From assembly GCA_022763105.1 (NCBI GenBank), contig JALEGK010000007.1, forward strand, positions 1 through 40,167: a stretch of 40,167 bases of DNA. Reading direction: 5' to 3'. Below the pieces are notes generated by a model that did no database searches, was not told the origin of the DNA, and saw nothing but the letters and a program-made list of their open reading frames with translations. Source of the stretch: Rickettsiales bacterium. Lineage in GTDB: Bacteria > Pseudomonadota > Alphaproteobacteria > Rickettsiales > UBA3002. Shown one piece after another: positions 31,257 to 39,481 of the stretch. Numbering within the stretch: the first letter of the stretch is position 1; each line of letters begins with the position of its first letter. The position numbers were made by a program, and so were the translations under genes.

Positions 31257-32063
31257 CTAGCCTCGAATCTGCTTATCGATATTAAAGTGAATCGCAGGGT
31301 CTAGGAAACTGTTGAGACGATCCTGCATATAGCGCGGACCTTTCTTCTCAGAAAGCATGATCAGCCCTTCAATCACTAGATAGTTACGGAAGCGCTCAAT
31401 CTCTTCTTTTTGCTTCAGCTGGGTTGCGGCGGGCAAGAACATCAGGCGCGCAAACACTACCCCGTATAGTGTGGTAATCAACGCAAGCGCCATACCGTTA
31501 CCGACCACTGCCATCATATCGTCGCCAGCATTACCCATACCTTGCAGTACGGCCACCAGACCTACGAGCGTTCCGATCATCCCGAAAGCGGGAGAGGTCG
31601 CACCCATAATCTGCAAAATATTTACCGGAACCGTATTACGCTCATATTCTGACTCGACCGCGGTTTCCATCATGGCGCGCAAATCTTCAGGGCGGTGACC
31701 TGCTGCCACACATTCCATACAGTAGCGCACGACCGGATCGGCGTTTACGGATTTGATTTCGTTTTCTAATGAAGGCAGGCCCTTTTGCTGCACCAGATAC
31801 GCCCATTTAATCAGGCGCATGATTTCTTCATTTAAGCCTTCACGCGTGGATTTTGGCTTTTTCAACATCCACCAAATGGCTTTGAAGCCGATAAAGACAT
31901 AACGGTGCTGGAAGCTCATGAATGAGGTTGCAACCGTACCACCTAGTACCATCGCAAAACTCGACATACTTAAGAATAGCGCGGCATTCTCGGTACTCAT
32001 CAGTACCGCGAAAAGGAATAGACCCACACCGGCGATAACCCCAAACAGGGCAGTTAATGACAT
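31257..32063 (-). CDS. motA: Flagellar motor stator protein MotA
   Basis: A 268-aa stator subunit with four membrane helices (about 4-22, 27-48, 150-176 and 184-207) and a large cytoplasmic loop between helices 2 and 3 (about 55-145), which interacts with the rotor. The conserved MotA/PomA channel segment ATSPAFGMIGTLVGLVAVLQ and the last helix GMALALITTLYGVVFARL are clear. Length and motif are closer to the PomA/short MotA group than to enteric MotA. It is first in the motA-motB pair. No obvious promoter was identified in the 118-bp gap to the divergent hydrolase gene, apart from AT-rich sequence. Confidence 0.94.
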   Translation of the reverse strand: MSLTALFGVIAGVGLFLFAVLMSTENAALFLSMSSFAMVLGGTVATSFMSFQHRYVFIGFKAIWWMLKKPKSTREGLNEEIMRLIKWAYLVQQKGLPSLENEIKSVNADPVVRYCMECVAAGHRPEDLRAMMETAVESEYERNTVPVNILQIMGATSPAFGMIGTLVGLVAVLQGMGNAGDDMMAVVGNGMALALITTLYGVVFARLMFLPAATQLKQKEEIERFRNYLVIEGLIMLSEKKGPRYMQDRLNSFLDPAIHFNIDKQIRG

Positions 32064-32181
32064 ATCTGTCCTCCCAAATAGCTTACCTACAGCCCTCTCA
32101 TGGAGCCTTTGCTATGCTATCATCATAGTATACAAATTACTAAAATAACGTAAAAACGCAAGAAGTAGGATTAAGACTTTC

Positions 32182-32919
32182 ATGCCCCGCACACGCCCAG
32201 TTATTGGTTTTACGCTCGATCACGAGACCAAAGAGGCCTATTCGAAATTGCCTTGGTATGCGATTCGCGAGAATTATTTTACCGCCGTCAGCCGTTTGGG
32301 TGCATTGCCGTTGGGCTTGCCGTACGAACTCGATATGGTCGATGATTATTTGAATGAAATCAATGCCTTACTTGTCATTGGCGGTGACTTCGATATACCA
32401 CCACATCTGTATGGCGATGACGAAGTGCATGACACCGTCACCACCAAAAATACCCGCACGCAGTTTGAGTGGGCAATGAGCGAAGGGGCAATCAAACGTG
32501 ACATTCCGGTGCTGGGAATTTGCGGAGGGCAGCAATTATTGAATGTGGTTTTGGGTGGCACATTGATACAACACATTCCTGATGCGATTGAGAATTGTCT
32601 GGAGCATGAACAGCCCAATCCGCGCAATGAGGTAGGCCACAGCATTAGTGTTAAGCCAGACACACTGTTGCATCGTATCACCGGTAAGGATGAATTCGGC
32701 GTGAATAGTGCCCATCATCAAGCGGCGCGTGCTGCGGGCAAGGATTGTATCGTCAGCGCTCACGCACCAGATGGCGTGATTGAGGCGATTGAATATCCGA
32801 ACCATCCCTTCTGTTTAGGCGTGCAGTGGCACCCTGAATATCGCGTCACGGAGAATGACGATAAGGTGATGCAAGCCTTTGTCGATGCAGCAGCGGCGCA
32901 TCTGGCAGCCAACCCATGA
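32182..32919 (+). CDS. Class I glutamine amidotransferase-like hydrolase (peptidase C26 / PuuD family)
   Basis: A 245-aa cytosolic hydrolase of the gamma-glutamyl-GABA hydrolase (PuuD) family. The nucleophile Cys lies in LGICGGQQLLNV (near residue 115), and the catalytic His-Glu are in GVQWHPEY (near 215). VGHSISV and NSAHHQA are the usual linking motifs. The family cleaves gamma-glutamyl amides, for example in putrescine breakdown. No other putrescine genes are nearby, so the substrate is open. It starts a plus-strand run with rluB (10 bp later) and rsmD. Confidence 0.9.
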   Translation: MPRTRPVIGFTLDHETKEAYSKLPWYAIRENYFTAVSRLGALPLGLPYELDMVDDYLNEINALLVIGGDFDIPPHLYGDDEVHDTVTTKNTRTQFEWAMSEGAIKRDIPVLGICGGQQLLNVVLGGTLIQHIPDAIENCLEHEQPNPRNEVGHSISVKPDTLLHRITGKDEFGVNSAHHQAARAAGKDCIVSAHAPDGVIEAIEYPNHPFCLGVQWHPEYRVTENDDKVMQAFVDAAAAHLAANP

Positions 32920-32929
32920 GTGAAACAGC

Positions 32930-33673
32930 ATGAGCGAGTTTGAAGGTGAACGCATTTCCAAGCGCATTGCACGTGCGGGTATCTGCTCGCGTCGCGAGGC
33001 GGAGCGTTTGATCGGGCGCGGCAAGGTCAAGTTGAATGGCGAGCGCATTAAAACCCCTGCCGTCAATGTGACAGACGAAGATGAGATTGAGGTAAATGGC
33101 CGACCGTTGGAAGGCAAAGCACCGGTTAAATTATGGATGTATCATAAGCCCGCTGGTTTGGTGACCACCCATTCTGATCCGGAAGGCCGCCCGACAGTGT
33201 TTGAGCATTTACCCGAAGATTTGCCGCCGCACATTATCTCGGTCGGACGGCTGGATTTGAACAGTGAAGGCTTGTTGCTGCTGACCAATGATGGTGAATT
33301 ATCGCGTCATATGGAACACCCTGAGACCGGTTGGTTGCGCCGCTATAAGGTGCGCATGCACGGTTTTCCTGATGCGACCTATCTGCGCAAACTGAAAAAA
33401 GGTATCACCATTGATGATGCTACCTATCGCGGCATTCAGGTGCAGCAGATTGAAAAACAAGGTGAGGGCAAGAATATTTGGGCGGAAGTAACGCTAAGCG
33501 AAGGCAAGAACCGCGAGATCAGACGCGTGTTTGAGCATGTCGGCTGTCCGGTTAGTCGCTTAATACGTGTCAGCTATGGCCCGTTTCAGTTGGGCAGCTT
33601 AGCGGAAGGTCAAGTCAAAGAAGTCCCCAGAAAAGTATTGAAAAATTCACTCGGCAAACGCTTTACGGTATGA
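32930..33673 (+). CDS. rluB: 23S rRNA pseudouridine synthase (RluB/RsuA family)
   Basis: A 247-aa enzyme that isomerises a specific uridine in rRNA. An N-terminal S4 RNA-binding domain (ERISKRIARAGICSRREAERLIGRG, shown in part: RAGICSRREAERLI) leads to the catalytic domain with VGRLDLNSEGLLLLTNDG, whose Asp is the nucleophile, and the C-terminal EGKNREIRRVFEHVGCPVSRLIR. This architecture is shared by RluB, RluE, RluF and RsuA. Linkage to rsmD and the alphaproteobacterial norm of one such gene favour RluB. The C-terminus is short, without the long basic or disordered extension found in some alpha homologues. Confidence 0.9.
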   Translation: MSEFEGERISKRIARAGICSRREAERLIGRGKVKLNGERIKTPAVNVTDEDEIEVNGRPLEGKAPVKLWMYHKPAGLVTTHSDPEGRPTVFEHLPEDLPPHIISVGRLDLNSEGLLLLTNDGELSRHMEHPETGWLRRYKVRMHGFPDATYLRKLKKGITIDDATYRGIQVQQIEKQGEGKNIWAEVTLSEGKNREIRRVFEHVGCPVSRLIRVSYGPFQLGSLAEGQVKEVPRKVLKNSLGKRFTV

Positions 33674-33707
33674 ATACCCCCAAGCATTGCTAAGCGTGTG
33701 AGGGTCT

Positions 33708-34271
33708 ATGCGCATTATTGCTGGGAAGCATAAAGGTAGGCGGATTGAAGCGCCGAAAGGCAAAGAAGTTCGCCCGACGACAGAGAAATGTCGCGAAGCT
33801 CTATTCAATTTATTCATGCATGGCGGGTTTGACCCCTCCCCCGTGATCGATCAACCCGTGCTTGATGTGTGTTGCGGTACCGGCGCGCTTGGGCTAGAGG
33901 CGTTATCGCGCGGGGCACAGCATGTCACCTTTGTTGATAGCAACCGCATCTCGATAGAATATGCGACCCATAATGCCGAGAATATGCATGAGAAGCCGAA
34001 TTGTCGCTTTCTATGCGTGCCGTTTCAACAGCTCCCTAAAGCCGACGCACCTGTCGGGCTGGTAATGATGGATGCGCCATACCGCTCTGGCCTGATCAAG
34101 CCTGCATTCAAGCATATGCGTGCGCAAGGCTGGCTAAAGGGAGGCACCATTTTGGCATTCGAGCAAGACCATAAGGAAGAGTTCCCAGAGCTGGCCGATA
34201 CCGAGATCATCAAGCAACGCAAATATGGCAAAACGGTGATTACGATTTTAGAATTCTTGGCCGACGCTTAG
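33708..34271 (+). CDS. rsmD: 16S rRNA (guanine966-N2)-methyltransferase RsmD
   Basis: A 187-aa SAM-dependent enzyme modifying G966 of 16S rRNA. It shows the RsmD start MRIIAGKHKGRRI, VRPTTEKCREALFNLF, SAM motif I VLDVCCGTGALGLEALSRGA, and motif IV as DAPY (MMDAPYRSGL) where DPPY is the commonest form. It follows rluB by 34 bp. GAGGG precedes the ATG by a few bases. Its stop overlaps that of the convergent unknown gene in a shared TTAG. Confidence 0.94.
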   Translation: MRIIAGKHKGRRIEAPKGKEVRPTTEKCREALFNLFMHGGFDPSPVIDQPVLDVCCGTGALGLEALSRGAQHVTFVDSNRISIEYATHNAENMHEKPNCRFLCVPFQQLPKADAPVGLVMMDAPYRSGLIKPAFKHMRAQGWLKGGTILAFEQDHKEEFPELADTEIIKQRKYGKTVITILEFLADA

Positions 34272-35110
34272 ATACCGCGACCTTGGCCCTGCCCCTGAGA
34301 CAGTGCATTCTCAACAAAGCGGCCCGCAATGTTTAGCCCTTGAGCAGCTAGTTTTTTCACTGTGTCTTTACTGTTCTCATAAATCGCGAGTTGCGAGGTT
34401 TTGTAGCTCATATGCGCTTTATCGGCGTTGGTTTTTTCCTCGTCCAATTGCGCTTGGAAATTCTCTAGCTGATCAAGAATCTGGTCTTTCGCGGCAATAT
34501 CAATTTTCTGATTCGAGACCATCGCTTGCAGTTTTTCGCGCAATACATCCTGTTCGATCTGATCAAGCTCGGCTAGCGCCTGTTGCGGCGTAATGTCACC
34601 GGCTGCCAGCTTATTGAGCACTTGCTCGATCATGCCGATATCTTCGACTGTCGCATCGACCTCGTCGCACCGCGCCTGAAAGTTCATATCGGCGATTTCT
34701 GCAAAGATCGCCGCGAAAAAGACCGTGTAATCTTTATATAGCCGACCCAATTCCTGCCGTGTGCCACGGTCTGGCGAGCTGCGACGACCACGCGCAGCAT
34801 CTTGCATGGAGACCACTTCATCACCTGCCGACATTTCGGTGTTGCGCGTCATCTTGCCAACCGGCTTGGCCTGAATCTGGCGCAATTGCGATAGATCATA
34901 GGCCAAATGCTCAATCGAGAGGCGGCTACCCTTTGCATATAAATTATCAGAGCCAGAGGTCAGCGCACGGATCGCATCATGGAAATATTCAATGCGCGCA
35001 CGCATATCGCCTTCTTTGAAACGAATGCCCCACTCCTCTTCGATGGCCAGAATTTCCGCGTAGTAATTCTGCATAATCGGGATGAGGGCTTGTTTAGCTT
35101 CGGCGCTCAA
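34268..35110 (-). CDS. Hypothetical coiled-coil protein, 280 aa
   Basis: I do not recognise this family. The frame starts with TTG at 35110, preceded by AGGAG at 9 nt, a strong site for a non-ATG start. The product is soluble, helical and charged, without signal peptide or membrane segment. A conserved-looking middle part (GRLYKDYTVFFAAIFAEIADMNFQ, in part: YKDYTVFFAAIFAEI) is followed by extended coiled coil (about 160-250, Gln/Glu/Lys/Ala-rich). The C-terminus is Gly/Gln-rich (LSQGQGQGRGI). It is divergent from hemW (42 bp apart) and its stop overlaps that of rsmD. Confidence 0.75.
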   Translation of the reverse strand: MSAEAKQALIPIMQNYYAEILAIEEEWGIRFKEGDMRARIEYFHDAIRALTSGSDNLYAKGSRLSIEHLAYDLSQLRQIQAKPVGKMTRNTEMSAGDEVVSMQDAARGRRSSPDRGTRQELGRLYKDYTVFFAAIFAEIADMNFQARCDEVDATVEDIGMIEQVLNKLAAGDITPQQALAELDQIEQDVLREKLQAMVSNQKIDIAAKDQILDQLENFQAQLDEEKTNADKAHMSYKTSQLAIYENSKDTVKKLAAQGLNIAGRFVENALSQGQGQGRGI

Positions 35111-35152
35111 TCGGGTGTACTCCTGCGGGTTAGTCGGCTATAGCATAGCATT

Positions 35153-36319
35153 ATGAATGAACAACGCTCAAGCACTAGCACCAATTCGCGCCTTGCGCTT
35201 TATTTTCATTGGCCCTTTTGCAAATCCAAGTGCCCCTATTGTGACTTTAATTCCCATGTGCGCGATCAGATTGATGTGAGCGCATGGAAGAAGGCCTTGC
35301 TGGCGGAGCTGGATTACATGGTCGCATGGATGCCCGATGCGACCCCCAGCAGCGTCTTTTTTGGTGGTGGCACGCCAAGCCTGATGCCACCCGATATTGC
35401 CGGTGCATTGATTGATCGCGTGCAGGAAAGATGGAACTGCGCCAATGATATCGAGATTACATTAGAGGCCAACCCGACCTCGGTAGAAATCGACACCTTC
35501 GCCGATTTTAAAGCCGCAGGCATTAACCGTGTCTCGCTGGGTGTGCAGTCTTTCTTGCCTGAAGCGTTGGCTTTTTTGGGTAGAGAACATTCGGTTGATG
35601 AAGCCAAGCGTGCGATAGAATCGGCAGCTAAACATTTTCATCGTTATAGCTTTGATTTAATCTATGCGCGCCCCGACCAAACCGTTGAGGCATGGGAGCA
35701 TGAGCTGCGTGATGCGCTGGCTTTCGCCGATGCGCATCTATCGCTTTATCAGCTAACCATTGAGCAGCAGACCGCTTTTTATCATGCCTACTACAATCAA
35801 AAGGCATTTGAGCTGCCCGATGAATCACTTGCCAGCGATTTATTCTTAGCGACGCAATCGCTGATGGAGTCTGCTGGCTTGCCTGCTTATGAGGTCTCAA
35901 ACCATGCAAGGCTTGGCGAAGAGAGCCGCCATAATCTGTCTTACTGGCGCGGCGATGCGTATTTAGGGATTGGCCCCGGCGCGCATGGGCGCCCAATCAT
36001 TGACGGGGTATGGCATGGCAGTGCGTGCCTTAAAAGCCCGGAGCGTTGGCTAGAGAACACGCTGAAGAATCAGCATGGCATTGAAATATTAGAGCCGATC
36101 GATGGCACAGCCCGCGCGCAGGAATATCTGATGATGGGGTTGCGCTTGGCTGAGGGCATTGATGTCACCCGTTTTGATTTAGACGCCCAGATCAACACAC
36201 AAAACTGCGAGCGTTATGTGGATGAAGGGCTGCTTGAACAAGAAGGCAACATGCTGCGCGCCACCCATGCCGGTTGGCTGGTGCTGAATCAGTTAATCGC
36301 TGATTTGCTGGACGATTAG
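35153..36319 (+). CDS. hemW: HemW, radical SAM heme chaperone (coproporphyrinogen oxidase-like)
   Basis: A 388-aa radical SAM protein related to HemN. The 4Fe-4S cluster ligands are Cys23, Cys27 and Cys30 in HWPFCKSKCPYCDFNSH. FFGGGTPSLM, EITLEANPTS and GVQSFLPEALAFLGREH are the SAM-binding strands, and the HemW-type domain NHARLGEESRHNLSYWRG-DAYLGIGPGAHG follows. It lacks the extra cysteine of true HemN (CxxxCxxC followed directly by D rather than C), which supports HemW, a heme-binding chaperone for respiratory enzymes. Its stop overlaps the stop of the convergent lipoprotein gene in TTAG. Confidence 0.95.
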   Translation: MNEQRSSTSTNSRLALYFHWPFCKSKCPYCDFNSHVRDQIDVSAWKKALLAELDYMVAWMPDATPSSVFFGGGTPSLMPPDIAGALIDRVQERWNCANDIEITLEANPTSVEIDTFADFKAAGINRVSLGVQSFLPEALAFLGREHSVDEAKRAIESAAKHFHRYSFDLIYARPDQTVEAWEHELRDALAFADAHLSLYQLTIEQQTAFYHAYYNQKAFELPDESLASDLFLATQSLMESAGLPAYEVSNHARLGEESRHNLSYWRGDAYLGIGPGAHGRPIIDGVWHGSACLKSPERWLENTLKNQHGIEILEPIDGTARAQEYLMMGLRLAEGIDVTRFDLDAQINTQNCERYVDEGLLEQEGNMLRATHAGWLVLNQLIADLLDD

Positions 36320-37599
36320 CGCGCCAAAAAATTGACGGGTGCCGGATCAATCACGGTAAAGCCGTTATTTTCCACCTTCATGACCGCAAGCCCACGCTCT
36401 ACCAAGCCATCTTTTCTGAAGCGGAAGATGCCATTAGCCGGGCCGCTATAGCCATTCGGGTTGGTAATGACGCTGCGGTTAAAGCCGGTGCCGGTAGTCG
36501 CAAGCGTTGCTGCCAGCGCGACGGCATCGTAAGCCAAGCTTGCAATGCGGGGGGGCTTGTAGCCGTAGCTGGTGATAAAGCGATCTTCGAATGCCGAATA
36601 CATATCTGGCGGTGATGAGGCAAACCACGCACCGCTTAGATCATGCAGGCGCGCTAAGTCGCGATCATCCCACAGGCCGGTACCAATAAACTGCACGTTC
36701 TTGGTAGTGATGCCAGCATTCATGAGTTGGTTTAGCAATACGCCAAGCGGCTCGCCCCCTTCGGGTAAGAACAGCGCTTCAAAATTCAGGCGGCCATTGG
36801 CTTTGCCTTCCATCTCCAGCTTTTTCACGTCTTCGCTGAGCGCCACACCGGTAGGGGTGTAGTACACAATAGGCGTTGCTTCGCGGCCCACTAGCTTTGC
36901 TTCGTTACGCATGGCGGTCACTACACGTCGGCCATAGGCATTGTTTGGTGCCATGACAGCAATACGGTTCACCTCGGTAGTAAAGGTATGGCCTGCGATA
37001 CGCTTAGTCTGCTCGTCCGGGCTAAAGCCCATGACATAGACGCCGTCAGATGCCACGCCTGGATTGTTCGAGAATGACATAATCGAGATTTTGCCCGTCG
37101 CAGCTAGCGGTTTAATCGCTTCCACCGAGTGGCTATAAAGCGGGCCAATCAGCAATTGCGCGCCCTCATTCACGGCTTCTGCCGCGGCTTGTTTCGCGCC
37201 TTCAGACGTACCGCCAGTGTCTTTCATGACCAGATCGACCTGAATGGAGGAAGCGGCACCTGAAAGCGACGCGTATTTATCAAAGAGTGCAAGCACGCCT
37301 GCGTCGCGCAGCGCCTTACCAATGGATGCAGAGCGGCCAGTTAGCGGCACCAGCAAACCCACCTTGATATTTTTGGTTGGAAAGTCGCTTAAATCTGCTT
37401 TTTCTTGGGTGACGGCATCTTGCGCAGGATCAGGCACGCCGGGTCCAACTTTTGGCACAGGCAGCGGTGTTGCTTGTTCTTTTCGGGTCTTGCTAGAGCT
37501 TAACAGCTCGTCAAAATCATGGGGTAATGGCTCACAGGCGCTCACTGCCAATGTGGCGATGATCAGCCAGGCCAAGTGTTTTCTGATTGCTTGCGACAT
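36316..37599 (-). CDS. LppC/LpoA-type lipoprotein (penicillin-binding protein activator)
   Basis: A 427-aa lipoprotein with signal peptide and lipobox LAVSAC (Cys22), a proline-rich linker (about 40-65), and a periplasmic-binding-protein type I fold resembling leucine-binding proteins: KVGLLVPLTGRSASIGKALRD near the start, then LLIGPLYSHSVEAI and VMAPNNAYGRRVV. This matches the LppC family, whose E. coli member LpoA activates PBP1A. Here only the PBP-like domain is present, with no N-terminal TPR domain. It is divergent from rsmI (26 bp), the standard arrangement in alphaproteobacteria. Confidence 0.9.
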   Translation of the reverse strand: MSQAIRKHLAWLIIATLAVSACEPLPHDFDELLSSSKTRKEQATPLPVPKVGPGVPDPAQDAVTQEKADLSDFPTKNIKVGLLVPLTGRSASIGKALRDAGVLALFDKYASLSGAASSIQVDLVMKDTGGTSEGAKQAAAEAVNEGAQLLIGPLYSHSVEAIKPLAATGKISIMSFSNNPGVASDGVYVMGFSPDEQTKRIAGHTFTTEVNRIAVMAPNNAYGRRVVTAMRNEAKLVGREATPIVYYTPTGVALSEDVKKLEMEGKANGRLNFEALFLPEGGEPLGVLLNQLMNAGITTKNVQFIGTGLWDDRDLARLHDLSGAWFASSPPDMYSAFEDRFITSYGYKPPRIASLAYDAVALAATLATTGTGFNRSVITNPNGYSGPANGIFRFRKDGLVERGLAVMKVENNGFTVIDPAPVNFLAR

Positions 37600-37625
37600 G
37601 CATTCCTCCCTGATAAGGACATGTT

Positions 37626-38501
37626 ATGGCATCAAACCTTACCGATTCACAAGACAAAATCACGACATCCACAGGCGGTGTTTTGTATATCGTCGCGACA
37701 CCCATTGGGAATTTGGGCGACATGACCTATCGCGCCGTGCAGACCTTGAGCCAGGTCGATGTGATTGCCTGCGAGGATACGCGCACCTCTGCGGTGTTAT
37801 TGTCGCATTATGAGATAGATACGCCGACCATTAGTTATCATGACCATAATGGCGCAAAGCAACGCCCGCTCATTTTAGAACGATTGGGCCGAGGCGAATC
37901 GGTCGCGCTTATCTCTGATGCGGGCACGCCACTTATTTCTGATCCGGGCTACAAGCTGGTACATGAAGCCCGCGCTTTAGGCTTTCAGGTGACACCAATT
38001 CCTGGCGCATCATCGGTGCTGAGCGCTTTGTGTGCGGCGGGATTACCAAGCGATCAATTCACGTTTTGCGGATTTTTGCCGAACAAAACACAGGCACGCC
38101 AAAAAGCGCTGCAAGCTTTAGAAGATTACGCAGGCACGCTGGTATTTTTAGAATCACCTAAGCGCTTGAGCGATATGTTGGCAGATGCCCATGCCGTGCT
38201 TGGTGCGCGAGAGGCGGTCATTGCACGCGAGATCACGAAACGATTTGAAGAGTTCCACAGTGGCACGCTTGCAGAGCTGGTTGAGCATTATGCTCACGCT
38301 GCCACACCCAAAGGTGAGATTGTTGTGCTGATTGGCCCTGCGGCCGCGCAAGCTTATGATGAGGAAGCCATTGATGCGCTGTTGAAGGCCGCGCTTTCAG
38401 AGCTGCCGACCAAACAAGCCGCAGCGCACGTGGCAGAGCAAACGGGGCAAAGCAAATCTGATCTCTATCAACGTGCTTTGGCATTGAAGGACAGCCAATG
38501 A
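37626..38501 (+). CDS. rsmI: 16S rRNA (cytidine1402-2'-O)-methyltransferase RsmI
   Basis: A 291-aa tetrapyrrole-methylase-fold enzyme that methylates the ribose of C1402 in 16S rRNA. The N-terminus LYIVATPIGNLGDMTYRAV, CEDTRTSAVLLSHY, LISDAGTPLISDPGYKLV and IPGASSVLSALCAAGLP are unmistakable, followed by FLPNKTQARQ, FLESPKRLSDML and AREITKRFEEF. The C-terminus has a small helical domain typical of RsmI. It overlaps yraN by ATGA. Confidence 0.97.
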   Translation: MASNLTDSQDKITTSTGGVLYIVATPIGNLGDMTYRAVQTLSQVDVIACEDTRTSAVLLSHYEIDTPTISYHDHNGAKQRPLILERLGRGESVALISDAGTPLISDPGYKLVHEARALGFQVTPIPGASSVLSALCAAGLPSDQFTFCGFLPNKTQARQKALQALEDYAGTLVFLESPKRLSDMLADAHAVLGAREAVIAREITKRFEEFHSGTLAELVEHYAHAATPKGEIVVLIGPAAAQAYDEEAIDALLKAALSELPTKQAAAHVAEQTGQSKSDLYQRALALKDSQ

Positions 38502-38869
38502 GCGCCTTGGCGAAAAAACAACGCGCTTACGGCTTTGGTGATTGGGCGGAAAAGCTGTGCTGTGTGCGGCTGATGATTGATGGCTTTGCGATTATCAATC
38601 GCCGCTATAAATGCCGATATGGTGAAATTGATATTGTCGCGCGGAAGGATTCGCAGCTGGTTTTCGTAGAAGTGAAGGCACGCCAAGGTCACGAAGACGC
38701 ACTTTATGCGATTCAGCCAAGGCAACAACAACGCATCACCCGCACCGCAATGCATTGGCTAAGCGCTCATGAAACGCTGAGTATGCTTGAGATGCGCTTT
38801 GATGTTATGGTAGTAAATAGCTATGGAAAAATTCAACGTATTGAAAATGCATTTGAAGCCGTCAGCTAG
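38498..38869 (+). CDS. yraN: YraN / UPF0102 nuclease-like protein
   Basis: A 123-aa protein with a restriction-endonuclease-like fold core: AYGFGDWAEKLCCVRLMIDGF, RRYKCRYGEIDIVARK, and LVFVEVKAR with the E-V-K catalytic pattern. The role is unknown; the family is nearly universal and is often next to rsmI. It starts within the rsmI stop (ATGA) and its 3' end overlaps the BON lipoprotein frame. Confidence 0.94.
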   Translation: MSALAKKQRAYGFGDWAEKLCCVRLMIDGFAIINRRYKCRYGEIDIVARKDSQLVFVEVKARQGHEDALYAIQPRQQQRITRTAMHWLSAHETLSMLEMRFDVMVVNSYGKIQRIENAFEAVS

Positions 38870-39467
38870 ACGCCTGATTGCCTGTATCAGCGCGATGGCT
38901 TTGCTAAGTGGCTGTCAGACCATTGTGCTGCATGGCGCAAAAGAGACCGCCATGTCGATTGCCGATGATCAGCGAAGTCTGGGCGATAGCATCAATGATT
39001 CCACCGTTTATGCCGAAATCAATCACTACTTCCTGCAAACGGACGTGCATGATTTGCTAATGAATGTGAATGTCATGGTACGCAAAGGCCGTGTGCTTCT
39101 GATGGGCAAGGTAAATAAAAAGCGCACATCTGAACGCGCCGTTGAGGCTGCTTGGAAAGCGGATGGCGTCAATGAAGTCATCAATGAGATTGAAGTGATC
39201 TCGCCAGATGGGCCATTTTCGCGCGCCAGCGATGAATGGATTGAAAAGCAGCTAGAGCTTCGCTTGGCTGTCACTAATGACGTCAATGTCTTCAATTATT
39301 CGATCGAAGTGGTGAACCGCACCGTTTACCTTTTGGGCTTGGTGCTTAGCCAAGAAGAACATAATCGCGTTTTAAATGTTGCACGTCACACCAGTGGCGT
39401 TAAAAAGGTGGTCAGCCATTTGCGGTTACCATCCCAGTATCGCGAAGTGCCTGTTCGTAACAGCTAG
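38823..39467 (+). CDS. BON-domain outer-membrane lipoprotein (YraP/DolP-like)
   Basis: A 214-aa predicted lipoprotein with lipobox LLSGC (Cys31 from this start). Two BON domains follow, about 60-125 (INHYFLQTDVHDLLMNVNVMV, in part: VRKGRVLLMGKV) and 135-205 (VEVVNRTVYLLGLVLSQEEH, in part: NRTVYLLGLV). BON proteins bind phospholipid membranes and help outer-membrane integrity. The start is uncertain: the ATG at 38823 overlaps yraN by 47 bp, while an in-frame ATG at 38847 overlaps by 23 bp and gives a more typical signal peptide. Neither has a clear ribosome site. gshB follows 14 bp downstream. Confidence 0.86.
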   Translation: MEKFNVLKMHLKPSARRLIACISAMALLSGCQTIVLHGAKETAMSIADDQRSLGDSINDSTVYAEINHYFLQTDVHDLLMNVNVMVRKGRVLLMGKVNKKRTSERAVEAAWKADGVNEVINEIEVISPDGPFSRASDEWIEKQLELRLAVTNDVNVFNYSIEVVNRTVYLLGLVLSQEEHNRVLNVARHTSGVKKVVSHLRLPSQYREVPVRNS

Positions 39468-39481
39468 AGATTGTTTTATAG

